From: Bacteroidota bacterium
Lineage (GTDB): Bacteria; Bacteroidota; Bacteroidia; Bacteroidales; FEN-979
Direction: 5' to 3'
NCBI GenBank assembly: GCA_026391775.1
Contig: JAPLDK010000033.1
Location: forward strand, 19,803 to 83,802
DNA: 64,000 nucleotides
Part shown: positions 11,749 through 20,602 of the stretch, piece by piece
Numbering within the stretch: the stretch's first letter is position 1
How the letters are laid out: every line of letters begins with the position of its first letter
Position numbers and translations under genes: made by a program
The notes under the pieces: model-generated
Databases searched by the model: none
Told to the model about the DNA's origin: nothing
The model's input: the letters and a program-made list of their open reading frames with translations, nothing else

Positions 11749-12078
11749 TCAGGATACCTGAGGAATGAATTCAAGATTAACCCCTGTCCATTCGGTGAGC
11801 TGTTCATTGGTAGGATACTTTTTGGCAACTTCCAGTTTGCCATCCACAAGCGTTATCGGAAGGGCATCGGCACCATTCTCCTGTAGAAATTTGTTCACTA
11901 CTGAGTTATCGACATAAAGCTGAGGTACATCCCGTAAATTATGACGCATAATCTCCACATCTTTACGTTTAAGCGCTTCAACTGCCGCTGCAATTCTCAT
12001 TAAATCAGGATTAATATTGGGGCCGCATAATCCCGTAGGACAACACAGAGCCGGGTCAAAAATTTCGATCTTCTTCAT
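11749..12078 (-). CDS. arsD: Arsenic metallochaperone / repressor ArsD
   Basis: Starts MKKIEIFDPALCCPTGLCGPNINPDLMR: ArsD CC...C metal-binding motif. Confidence 0.94.
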   Translation of the reverse strand: MKKIEIFDPALCCPTGLCGPNINPDLMRIAAAVEALKRKDVEIMRHNLRDVPQLYVDNSVVNKFLQENGADALPITLVDGKLEVAKKYPTNEQLTEWTGVNLEFIPQVS

Positions 12079-12104
12079 GATCTGTTTTTGTTTATGATTC
12101 GTTA

Positions 12105-12120
12105 TTCGTAGAAAAACGAA
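12105..12120. promoter_or_regulatory. Candidate ArsR operator upstream of arsD
   Basis: TTCGT-AGAAAA-ACGAA inverted repeat, 27 nt upstream of the arsD start; same arrangement as upstream of arsR. Confidence 0.65.
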
Positions 12121-12157
12121 GTATTAAGATAAAAAATTCATTTTATGATATTCATGG

Positions 12158-12856
12158 TCATAAAAAGAAAATGAGGATGTAATAGATCCCAACCAGAATA
12201 AATAAGACCGCTACCACCCTGCGAAACCAGAGTTCAAACACTTTGATCCGGTTGTAAAGCTTCCCAACATTTCCCACGGCATAAGCCAGGAGCCAGGCAA
12301 AAATGATCACAGGCAAGCCGGTGGCAAACGCAAAAACCACGGGGAGGTACAAACCTGTCGGACTGGCTATTGTAATAGGGATCAGCATGGCGAAATAAAG
12401 GACCCCGCTGTATGGGCAGAAGGCCATTGCAAAGATAATTCCTAGTATCAGTGTACCCCGGTAGCTTCGCTTGCTGTGCTCGCCCATCTTTTCAGCCAGC
12501 CCGGAAAAACCGGGGAACCTGATCTTAATAACGTCCAGCATGAAAAGCCCGATCAGTATAAGCAGGGGGCCCAGCAGCTTTTCGCCCCAGCCCTGGAACA
12601 GCAGGCTGACTTTCATCTTGCTGGCACCGAAATAAAGTATCACTCCCAGCCCGGTGTACGAAATCGCCCTTCCCAGCGTATATACAAGTCCTTTAATAAA
12701 TACTCGCCGCCGGTTCTCAATATCCCGGCTGATAAACCCTATGGCTGAAATATTAGTGGCCAGCGGACAGGGGCTGATGGCAGTCATCAAACCCAGGATA
12801 AAGGCCGTGAGCGTAGCATACTGTGAATTCTCTAAAATCGCCTGAAGATATTGCAT
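12158..12856 (-). CDS. arsG: ArsG-family / cytochrome c biogenesis-like membrane permease in ars operon
   Basis: Multi-TM protein with FILGLMTAISPCPLATNISAIGFISR and MAFCPYSGVLYFAMLIP (DsbD/TauE-like CP motifs), adjacent to ArsF- and ArsE-like genes. Confidence 0.8.
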   Translation of the reverse strand: MQYLQAILENSQYATLTAFILGLMTAISPCPLATNISAIGFISRDIENRRRVFIKGLVYTLGRAISYTGLGVILYFGASKMKVSLLFQGWGEKLLGPLLILIGLFMLDVIKIRFPGFSGLAEKMGEHSKRSYRGTLILGIIFAMAFCPYSGVLYFAMLIPITIASPTGLYLPVVFAFATGLPVIIFAWLLAYAVGNVGKLYNRIKVFELWFRRVVAVLFILVGIYYILIFFL

Positions 12857-12880
12857 AATTTTCGCTATCTCGCTATTTCG

Positions 12881-13276
12881 CTATTTAATCAGGCTGTCTA
12901 CTGCCTTTTTGATCTCAGCTGTAAGCTTTTCCTGACTATCATTGGCATACAGGAATCCCTTATCGGTAAGGTTGATTTTCTTGTCGCCGCAGATCACGAT
13001 CAGGGTCTGGCCGTCAATACTGTATTTTTTACCCAGGGCCTCCCCTGATTTCTCGTCAAGATTAACACTCTGAAAACTTATCTCTCCCTTCTTCAGCTTC
13101 TCGGGATACAGCGTCTCCACTGATTTTTTAGACACATTCTCCACATTCTGGCAGGTAGTGCATCTCCTTGTAAAATGAAAATAATACACTTCAATTTTTC
13201 CGCCGGCAGGTGGATTTATGGCAAACATAGCTGTACAGCTTAGGATTGCCAGGAACAACAAAAGACTTTTATTCAT
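12881..13276 (-). CDS. arsF: ArsF-family secreted/anchored protein (nitrophenylarsenical reductase subunit family)
   Basis: Signal peptide MNKSLLLFLAILSCTAMFA, then IEVYYFHFTRRCTTCQNVENVSKKSVE; position between arsE and arsG. Confidence 0.75.
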   Translation of the reverse strand: MNKSLLLFLAILSCTAMFAINPPAGGKIEVYYFHFTRRCTTCQNVENVSKKSVETLYPEKLKKGEISFQSVNLDEKSGEALGKKYSIDGQTLIVICGDKKINLTDKGFLYANDSQEKLTAEIKKAVDSLIK

Positions 13277-13286
13277 GGTAATGGGT

Positions 13287-13520
13287 TTAAGCGGTTAATA
13301 TTTTTTTGATTTCGTCTGCGGATGGCACCCGCCCTTTGACAACCACCTTTTCGTCAACGACAAGGGCCGGAGTTGACATGACCCCGTATTTCATGATCTC
13401 CAGGATGTCTTCAACCTTTGTGATGCTGGCGTTGATTCCGTTTTTTTCCACGACTTCGCGTGTGATTTTGTCGAGGGACTTGCACTTAGCACATCCCGTA
13501 CCCAGGATCTTTATTTCCAT
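13287..13520 (-). CDS. arsE: ArsE-like small thioredoxin-family protein
   Basis: MEIKILGTGCAKCKSLDKITREVVEKNGINASITKVEDILEIMKYGVMSTPALVVDEKVVVKGRVPS: CxxC plus cis-Pro of TM0996-type redox-active thioredoxins. ORF-track start (13565) is probably too long. Confidence 0.8.
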   Translation of the reverse strand: MEIKILGTGCAKCKSLDKITREVVEKNGINASITKVEDILEIMKYGVMSTPALVVDEKVVVKGRVPSADEIKKILTA

Positions 13521-13530
13521 TATATCAGTT

Positions 13531-13863
13531 TTAACATGTATCTCCTGAAAATACCTTACGCTCATAAAACCTGTGAAACAGCTCCCCGGCTTCTTCCCAG
13601 TTCTTTTGGTTGATGCAGTATTTTATATAGGGCGGATTGATCTCTCCCTGGATCAGGCCGGCCTTTTTCAACTCCTTCAAATGTTCCGACAAGGTGGAGC
13701 GTGCAATAGGAAGCTCCTCTGCCATGTCCCCGCTGTAACAGCATTTCCCGATGCTCCCGGCAAGAAAATCAAGTATGAATATCCTTACCGGATGCGCCAT
13801 TGCTTTTGAATACAGCGCCATCTTTTCCTGGGACTCAGTCGCAAACTTCTTTTTTGATGTCAT
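13531..13863 (-). CDS. arsR: ArsR-family HTH repressor
   Basis: AMAHPVRIFILDFLAG ... CCYSGDMAEELPIARSTLSEHLKELKKAGLIQGEI winged HTH. Confidence 0.92.
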   Translation of the reverse strand: MTSKKKFATESQEKMALYSKAMAHPVRIFILDFLAGSIGKCCYSGDMAEELPIARSTLSEHLKELKKAGLIQGEINPPYIKYCINQKNWEEAGELFHRFYERKVFSGDTC

Positions 13864-13874
13864 TGCATTTAGTA

Positions 13875-13892
13875 TTTCGTAGAATAACGAAA
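13875..13892. promoter_or_regulatory. Candidate ArsR operator upstream of arsR
   Basis: Perfect inverted repeat TTTCGT-AGAATA-ACGAAA, 12 nt upstream of the arsR start codon. Confidence 0.7.
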
Positions 13893-13993
13893 CGAAATTA
13901 CGGATTTTTTAGAATCTCATCAAGGAAATGCCAAAAAAATCATGAATATTCAGTCTGGATAACTGATTTATAAAACTGGATGAACCCTCCTGG

Positions 13994-14488
13994 TTATACG
14001 TATCGGTATTGATTACCGCACGATTCCAGCGATTCAACCAGTTCGGCCATTAATGCAAGAAGCCTTTTTGATTTTGCCTTGCCCAGGCGTTTTTCAAATT
14101 CGGCCGTCATCTGTTTGTTTGCTTCCCATATTTTCATCAGCGCATCCGCTCCTTTGTCGGTAAGTGAAATAATGTTGCAGCGGCTGTCCTGCTCGTTGTG
14201 AGCAATGGTGATTAGTTCATGTTTCAGCATTTCCTGTACAAGCTTGCTCATGGCCTGCTTTGAGACTTTTGCCCGTCGTGCCATCCCGCTGTTTGAAACC
14301 CCTTCAAGCCCTATCGTGAACAACAGGTGGATATGGCTTGGCCCCATATGCTGCAATCCCAGCCTGGGCAAAAGCCCGTCGTCCCATACCACGAGGTAAC
14401 GGTATAAGAAATAAATTTGTCGTCCGAAACTTTCTTCTTTGGAAGGCATTTTTGCGACTACTTTTTTTCTGACTGATTTTGAGAGCAT
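13994..14488 (-). CDS. MarR-family transcriptional regulator
   Basis: MGPSHIHLLFTIGLEGVSNSGMARRAKVSKQAMSKLVQEMLKHELITIAHNEQDSRCNIISLTDKG; divergent from the efflux operon. Confidence 0.9.
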   Translation of the reverse strand: MLSKSVRKKVVAKMPSKEESFGRQIYFLYRYLVVWDDGLLPRLGLQHMGPSHIHLLFTIGLEGVSNSGMARRAKVSKQAMSKLVQEMLKHELITIAHNEQDSRCNIISLTDKGADALMKIWEANKQMTAEFEKRLGKAKSKRLLALMAELVESLESCGNQYRYV

Positions 14489-14577
14489 TGAAAAATAATA
14501 TAAAAATTTTAGTCAACCTGATTGTCTATATTTCGTCAACTTAGTTTACTTTTACAAAAATATAAAAAACTATTTAC

Positions 14578-15627
14578 ATGGACACTGAATCCAAAAAAGA
14601 ACAGAAAGCAGGAAAAAAAATATTGCCCCGGATTATTATAGGCACCGTTGTTCTCATCGGCCTGATCTATCTTTCAAAAGAGGTCTGGTTTGCCATTCAT
14701 CACGAAGAAACCGACAATGCACAGGTTGAGATGAGGCTTGTACCCATCCTGTCCAGGGTTTCCGGTTATGTGGATAAGATCTATGTGGACGACTATATGA
14801 ATGTCACCAAAGGGCAGTTGCTGATGCTTGTTGACTCCACAGAGCTGGAGCTGCAGCTGCAGGAAATGCAGGCCGATTTTAACCAGTCCCTGAGTGATAT
14901 CGAGAATGCAAAAGCATCGCTTACAAATGCGGATGCATCGCTTGCTTCCGCCAGGGCAAACCTTGAGGTGCTCAGGACAAGGCAGACCAAAGCAACGAAC
15001 GACCTGAACCGGGATAAAAAACTGTTCGAAGGCAATGCCATCACCAAACGGCAGATAGACGACACCCAGTCAAACTCAGATGTTATCACCAAGCAACTGG
15101 AGTCAAGCCAGATGGATATTAAGGTCGCTGAAACGCGTATGGAAGTCCAGAGGTCTCTTGTTGGCAAGGCGCAAGCCCAGGCCGATATTAAAAAAGCACG
15201 CATTGACCAGCAAAAGCTGAAACTTTCCTATTGCCGCATTTATGCCATTGCCGACGGAAAACTCGGTAAGAGGAATATCGACCAGGGGCAGTTCATCCAG
15301 GCGGGCACACCCCTCTTTACCATTGTAAACAATCAGAGTCAATGGGTGGTGGCCAATTTCAAGGAAAACCAGGTAAGGAACATCCATGTAGGGCAGATCG
15401 TAAAAATCAAAATCGACGGTTATCCTAAACTAAACGTCCAGGGAAAAGTAGTCTCCCTTTCGGAAGCAACCGGGGCCAGGTTTTCACTTCTCCCACCCGA
15501 CAATGCCACAGGGAATTTTGTGAAAGTGACTCAGCGCATCCCTGTTCGCATTGAGATCATTGATGCGGAAAAATACAAAGATGTGCTCAGGGCCGGGATG
15601 AGCGTGGTTGTTTCTGTTCCTATCTGA
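14578..15627 (+). CDS. emrA: HlyD/EmrA-family membrane fusion protein
   Basis: N-terminal TM, EETDNAQVEMRLVPILSRVSGYVDKIYVDDYMNVTKGQLL lipoyl motif and coiled coil. Confidence 0.93.
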   Translation: MDTESKKEQKAGKKILPRIIIGTVVLIGLIYLSKEVWFAIHHEETDNAQVEMRLVPILSRVSGYVDKIYVDDYMNVTKGQLLMLVDSTELELQLQEMQADFNQSLSDIENAKASLTNADASLASARANLEVLRTRQTKATNDLNRDKKLFEGNAITKRQIDDTQSNSDVITKQLESSQMDIKVAETRMEVQRSLVGKAQAQADIKKARIDQQKLKLSYCRIYAIADGKLGKRNIDQGQFIQAGTPLFTIVNNQSQWVVANFKENQVRNIHVGQIVKIKIDGYPKLNVQGKVVSLSEATGARFSLLPPDNATGNFVKVTQRIPVRIEIIDAEKYKDVLRAGMSVVVSVPI

Positions 15628-15635
15628 TCGCGCCG

Positions 15636-17198
15636 ATGCAATCCCTCACCAGAATAGCGAAGATCATCATCGCACTTACCACCATCTCCGCGGCCATTAT
15701 GGAGCTGATCGACACTTCCATTGTGAATGTCGCTCTGAACCAGATGGCCGGAAACCTTGGCGCCTCCATCGAGGACATTGCCTGGGTGATCACGTCTTAT
15801 GCGATCGCCAATGTGATCATAATCCCGATGACCGGTTTTCTTGCGGCCTATTTCGGCAGGCGCCGCTATTATATGGCATCGATAGTCATTTTTACCATCG
15901 CTTCTGTTTTCTGCGGAATGTCAACCTCGCTATGGCAGATCGTTCTGTGGAGGTTTGTACAGGGCCTTGGCGGAGGCGGGCTTCTTTCAACGTCCCAGTC
16001 CATTCTTTTCGAGACCTTCCCCGGTAAACAAAGGGGACTTGCCGCTGCCTTGTTCGGCATGGGTATTGTGCTCGGTCCTACACTCGGCCCTACCGTTGGA
16101 GGCTTGATCATCGACAGTTATTCATGGCCGCTGATTTTCTACATCAATGTGCCTTTCGGAATTATCGCAAGTATCCTCACCTACCGCTTTCTCCCCAGGG
16201 GATTCGATATCTCGGTGAAACCAAGGATAGACTGGTCCGGTATTTTCCTGCTTACTATCGGAATCGGCGCCCTGCAATACGTGCTTGAAAGAGGGGAGCA
16301 TGAAGACTGGTACGATTCAAGACTGATCATCTGGCTTACCGTTATTGCAGTAATAAGCCTGGTTACTTTTATATGGTGGGAGCTGAAGCAAAAGGAACCT
16401 GTGGTCAACCTGCGCATATTAAAGGACTGGAACCTGTCCTTAACCACCCTGCTTACCTTCATCGTCGGATTTATTTTGTTTACCTCTGTGTTCGTTTTCC
16501 CGCTGATGTTGCAAAGGGTACTGGGTTATACAGCTTATGAAACAGGGCTTACCCTACTTCCCGCCTCCCTGCTGTCGCTGATCATGATGCCATTCATCGG
16601 TAGGGCCCTTCAGGCAGGTACCCCGCCGAAAGTCTTTGTAACCCTTGGTTTTATTACCTTTATGGGCTTCGGGATCTTAATGTCCCGGGCCGATCTGAAT
16701 GTTTCTTCCGGCTTTTTCGCGCTGCCGCTGATGATCAGGGGCGCCGGGCTGGCCTGCCTTATGGTGCCTTTGAATGCTATGGCTGTCGCCGGATTACAGC
16801 CCCGGGACATCCCACAGGGGGTGGCTTTGAATAATATGATGCGTCAGCTTGGCGGTTCTTTCGGAATTGCCATCATCAACAATTATATAGCGCATAGGGT
16901 GGCGGTTCACCGCATCGACCTCATCAGCAATATTTATAACGGCGGACAACAGTTTACCGAACGTTACAACCAGATTTATCAGGGTTTACAAGCAAAACTC
17001 CCGTTTGCGGCCAACCTGCAGCAGCAAACCTACCAGGTGATTGAAGGTTCTGTTATGAAGCAAACCTTTATGCTGAGCTATCTCGACGCATTCCTGTATG
17101 CAACCCTGTTCATCCTCATTGCCTTTCCCCTGATCCTTTTTACCCGTAATAAACGGATTAGTGGTGAACAGGTGGCGGCGGCGGAAGAAGCGCATTAG
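15636..17198 (+). CDS. emrB: DHA2-family MFS multidrug transporter (EmrB/QacA)
   Basis: 14-TM pattern; MELIDTSIVNVALNQMAGNLGASIEDIAWVITSYAIANVIIIPMTGFLAAYFGRRRYY. Confidence 0.94.
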   Translation: MQSLTRIAKIIIALTTISAAIMELIDTSIVNVALNQMAGNLGASIEDIAWVITSYAIANVIIIPMTGFLAAYFGRRRYYMASIVIFTIASVFCGMSTSLWQIVLWRFVQGLGGGGLLSTSQSILFETFPGKQRGLAAALFGMGIVLGPTLGPTVGGLIIDSYSWPLIFYINVPFGIIASILTYRFLPRGFDISVKPRIDWSGIFLLTIGIGALQYVLERGEHEDWYDSRLIIWLTVIAVISLVTFIWWELKQKEPVVNLRILKDWNLSLTTLLTFIVGFILFTSVFVFPLMLQRVLGYTAYETGLTLLPASLLSLIMMPFIGRALQAGTPPKVFVTLGFITFMGFGILMSRADLNVSSGFFALPLMIRGAGLACLMVPLNAMAVAGLQPRDIPQGVALNNMMRQLGGSFGIAIINNYIAHRVAVHRIDLISNIYNGGQQFTERYNQIYQGLQAKLPFAANLQQQTYQVIEGSVMKQTFMLSYLDAFLYATLFILIAFPLILFTRNKRISGEQVAAAEEAH

Positions 17199-17219
17199 AA
17201 TATTGAATATTAACATTGA

Positions 17220-18551
17220 ATGAAGAAGTTTAATCAATTGCATCGTATGAAAATTCTGCTATCAGTAATCGCAATTTTCCTTTTAGGGAATAGTTTAGCG
17301 GCTCAGGAAATCCCGGTACCGTCAATGCTGAAACAACTTGTGGGGCAGTCGTTTCAGAAATACCCTAAGGTGGGTGAGATGAACGACCTGGTAAGGATGA
17401 GCGAAGTGAAAGTAAACCTGGGGAAAGCCGGGTATTGGCCGGTAGCTGGCGCCGATGTATCCTACCGCAGGATGTACCCTACACCTGCGATCCAGATTCC
17501 TGTGGGGCAGGGACAGGTCGAATCATTCAATATACAGCCGGCAAACAATTATAACGCCTCCGTAAGTATTGCCCAGCCGATACTTGATCTGCGGACACCC
17601 GCCACAGTAAACAAGGCAAAAAGCGAGCTTGAAACATCAAAGGATAACCTTAATGGATTTAAAATCCAGCTTGCATACCAGGTTGCCCAGATCTATTATT
17701 CCATCATTTTTCTTAACAAAAGCCTGTTTGTGCAAAATGAACAGATAAATCTCCTTCAATCCACATTGCAACAGATCGACGTAAAGGTGAAAAATGGCGA
17801 TGCGCTTAACTATGACCTGGTTTCAACCCAGGTAAAATATACCAATGCCGAAAATTTTTTTACCGATCTGGTCACCCAGCTCAACAAGCAATATAATTTG
17901 CTTGGGATGCTCACAGGAAGCAATGGTACAGGCTATCTCAGCGATACTGTCGTTAACCAGTCCACATTCAGAATTGCGACCGATTCAATCTTCAGCCTGG
18001 CTTTTCAGAACAATCCTGACATCAGGATTGCAGGGGATAAGATCAACTCGGCCGGTTGGGATATTGTTTCGGCCAACCGGTTGAGAATGCCGCTTCTGAA
18101 CCTGCAGGCCGGGCTGGGTTATAAAAACGGGTTCATGCCCGAAATAGATGCCGTGACCTTCAACTATGCTGTGGGTGTGGGCTTAACTATCCCTATTCTT
18201 TCGGCTTCCCGCCCGGGCCTGCAAAAGAAACTTGCAACAATAAACCTCAATGCATCCAAACTGGCCCTGGAATCCCAGAAAGTAAGCCTGAACAAAGACC
18301 TGTTGAATTCCCTGGAGGACATTCAGAAAAACCGGAAAAAACTTTCCAGCGCCGATACCCTCATCAGCCAGGCCCAGCTGGCTATGGATCTTGCCGCCGA
18401 CCGTTACAAGTACGGCGTTATCACCAACCTTGACCTGCTCACATCCATCACCAATTATAAGGATGCCCAGCTGAGCCGCCTGCAATACGAATACAATCTG
18501 CTTTTGTCCAGGATGGAACTATGCCGCCTGGCCGGGATCAGATGGTGGTAA
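17220..18551 (+). CDS. TolC-family outer membrane efflux protein
   Basis: Signal peptide, paired helical OEP repeats (YQVAQIYYSIIFLNKSLFVQNEQINLLQSTL...); third gene of the MFP-MFS-TolC set. Confidence 0.92.
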   Translation: MKKFNQLHRMKILLSVIAIFLLGNSLAAQEIPVPSMLKQLVGQSFQKYPKVGEMNDLVRMSEVKVNLGKAGYWPVAGADVSYRRMYPTPAIQIPVGQGQVESFNIQPANNYNASVSIAQPILDLRTPATVNKAKSELETSKDNLNGFKIQLAYQVAQIYYSIIFLNKSLFVQNEQINLLQSTLQQIDVKVKNGDALNYDLVSTQVKYTNAENFFTDLVTQLNKQYNLLGMLTGSNGTGYLSDTVVNQSTFRIATDSIFSLAFQNNPDIRIAGDKINSAGWDIVSANRLRMPLLNLQAGLGYKNGFMPEIDAVTFNYAVGVGLTIPILSASRPGLQKKLATINLNASKLALESQKVSLNKDLLNSLEDIQKNRKKLSSADTLISQAQLAMDLAADRYKYGVITNLDLLTSITNYKDAQLSRLQYEYNLLLSRMELCRLAGIRWW

Positions 18552-18617
18552 AATAAAAGGGTACTTTAAAAACTAAGATATCCCAGCAATCCTAAAAGTC
18601 CGGATAATTTATTAAAA

Positions 18618-18647
18618 AAGGATGTCTCAAAAATATGGGACATCCTT
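18618..18647 (+). terminator. Strong hairpin downstream of the efflux operon
   Basis: AAGGATGTC...GACATCCTT 9-bp perfect stem; T-run is weak. Confidence 0.6.
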
Positions 18648-18686
18648 CTTAAATAATAGGAATTATTACGCTTGTTTCAGACCGGT

Positions 18687-18998
18687 TTATCCCCACTTAT
18701 GTACAGCTGCTCCGATAGCCGGACCACCTTTTGCAAGATCCTCCGGTGTCATCACCGGGAGGAAATCAACATCAGCTCCCAGCCATAAAAAGAACGGTTC
18801 TGCGATCGCAGGGATTTCTGAGGCATCGTTGATATTTAAAACGATATACGCCCCTCTGTGTCCGCAAATTGTTGTGAAATAAGCAGCTTCTGCTTTTATA
18901 TCACCAAGCAGTTCATGCATTTTTTGTCCGAACTGAGGATCACTTATGGCCTTATTCCCTTGTTCAAGGCACATCTTTACCTTCATTATATATTTCAT
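18687..18998 (-). CDS. Small DUF3303-like protein
   Basis: MKYIMKVKMCLEQGNKAISDPQFGQKMHELLGDIKAEAAYFTTICGHRGAYIVLNINDASEIPAIAEPFFLWLGADVDFLPVMTPEDL; family from memory. Confidence 0.6.
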   Translation of the reverse strand: MKYIMKVKMCLEQGNKAISDPQFGQKMHELLGDIKAEAAYFTTICGHRGAYIVLNINDASEIPAIAEPFFLWLGADVDFLPVMTPEDLAKGGPAIGAAVHKWG

Positions 18999-19335
18999 GT
19001 TAATTCTCCTTTTTTATGTTTACTCTTAGCCTTGTTTCATTTATTCTCACAAGGCAATAATTTAATTATCATGCAAATATAATATGGATTTGGTCTAAAT
19101 TAACATTTTTGATACTTTATTTAAAAATCTTTGTATAATCTTTATTATTTATAACTACGATCTATATAATTGGTGAATAAGTTTAATTGTAATTTACTAT
19201 TGGGATTCTTTTTTCTTCTATGCTTTATTCCCCGTGAAACCTTTGCTATTAATGCGGTGAAGAACATTGTCGTGTTTTTTCCATCTAATCACTTTAGGGG
19301 TTAGATAGCAGGGGTCGTCCAATGGATGGCTGTTG

Positions 19336-20235
19336 TTATTTAGCATCCTTTACCTCAACAACCTCATACATGTCTTTGCCATCCTGTTTTACCGGCTGGT
19401 AATAAGTTTCCCCGACTTTCACATAGGTTACTTCGCCGATTTTTACTTCTTTTCCTCCTTCCGGCAGCTTTTCTACTACCGAACCCGCAGTTGGGGCGAC
19501 AACTGTATACCCCTGGCCTGATTTCACATAATAGGTACCCCCGTAATAATAATTGTTTGTGGTTTCGTTGATGACTACTGTTTGGGAACCCGGCGGAAGG
19601 GTAACTATGGTTGCTCCGACAGGGGCTGGCACAACGGTATAACCACTGCTGCTGGCCACATAATAAACCCCCTGGTCATAATGATATTGCTGGCTTGCAA
19701 CGGTCACAATGATTGCAGTGGCCGCCATAGTAGCAATGAAGAAGCCTACAGGATGCCATACCGGTCCCCAGCGATAGGGCGTATATGGATGATAAGCGTA
19801 AGGATGGTAACAATAGTAAGCATGCCCGCCATAAGCATATGGAGGCCGCGGATATGGCCTTGGATTCGCCACTACAACCGTGCTTTTATTCACATTGACA
19901 TTAACATTCTTGCTGTTGTCAACATTCACATTTTTCTTGCTGTTGTCAATATTTACATTATTCCCGCTGACGTTGGTTTTATCCCCGCCAGAGACTTTTG
20001 TTTCGCCTGTTTGTTTTGTTCCGGTATTATTTGTTCCTGCATTACTTCTTCCATCAGGCTTTGATGCAGGAGCATGTCCCTGTCCGCCTGCCGGTTTTGC
20101 TGCAGGAGTACGACCCTGGCCCCCTGCCTTACGCTCACCGGCCCTCTGTGCCTGAACAGATAATGATATCAGAAAAACCAGCAAACTTATCAGCAGGCCG
20201 GTCCTGTACAACCTTGATTCAACTCTCTTTTTCAT
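19336..20235 (-). CDS. Secreted/anchored low-complexity protein, DUF6515-like
   Basis: Signal peptide, Asn/Val repeats (NVDNSKKNVNVDNSKNVNVNVNKS), Tyr/Pro-rich segment, TM-like segment, three 'YYV.SGxGYTVVxPxxGxxVxxLP' repeats. Confidence 0.7.
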   Translation of the reverse strand: MKKRVESRLYRTGLLISLLVFLISLSVQAQRAGERKAGGQGRTPAAKPAGGQGHAPASKPDGRSNAGTNNTGTKQTGETKVSGGDKTNVSGNNVNIDNSKKNVNVDNSKNVNVNVNKSTVVVANPRPYPRPPYAYGGHAYYCYHPYAYHPYTPYRWGPVWHPVGFFIATMAATAIIVTVASQQYHYDQGVYYVASSSGYTVVPAPVGATIVTLPPGSQTVVINETTNNYYYGGTYYVKSGQGYTVVAPTAGSVVEKLPEGGKEVKIGEVTYVKVGETYYQPVKQDGKDMYEVVEVKDAK

Positions 20236-20460
20236 AATTCAGTTTTTATCGTTTACTATAATAATCGGTTCTTTATAAAACGAATAGGTAAATTTACAGA
20301 AACAAATTTAAACCTTCACAGGAAAAATAATTTCCAAAATAATTGAGGGATATCTTCACGCTGAAATGAAATTTGATATAATTTATGCCAAACCGCTTAG
20401 AGAAAGGCTTGCAGGATTAATCTCTCCAATGCCGGTCATGGTAATTTTACCCAATTAACC

Positions 20461-20586
20461 CACTACTGGAGTTCTTCGGAGACATCCGCCACCAATGCAA
20501 GGCTGGTGGATTTCTGGTCAGGTTCCAGGGAGGACTGGAATAAAAGCAACAACACGTATTACGTACGCGCTGCCAGGGCGTTCTGA
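20461..20586 (+). pseudogene. C-terminal remnant of a DUF1566/FISUMP-type surface protein
   Basis: Frame reads HYWSSSETSATNARLVDFWSGSREDWNKSNNTYYVRAARAF*, a typical C-terminus with no upstream start or domain. Confidence 0.65.
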
Positions 20587-20602
20587 TATACTGATAACCG
20601 GC

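Noticed and set aside
14512-14549. GTCAAC direct/inverted motifs in the marR-emrA intergenic region
   Set aside because: Plausible MarR operator, but the symmetry is imperfect and there is only one locus to compare, so not claimed as a feature.
15608-16027. 139-aa plus-strand ORF overlapping emrB
   Set aside because: Out-of-frame reading inside a confidently identified MFS gene.
19858-19970. Short repeated AAC/GTT-rich motif in 19336..20235, considered as a DNA satellite
   Set aside because: Explained by Asn-Val coding repeats of the low-complexity protein.
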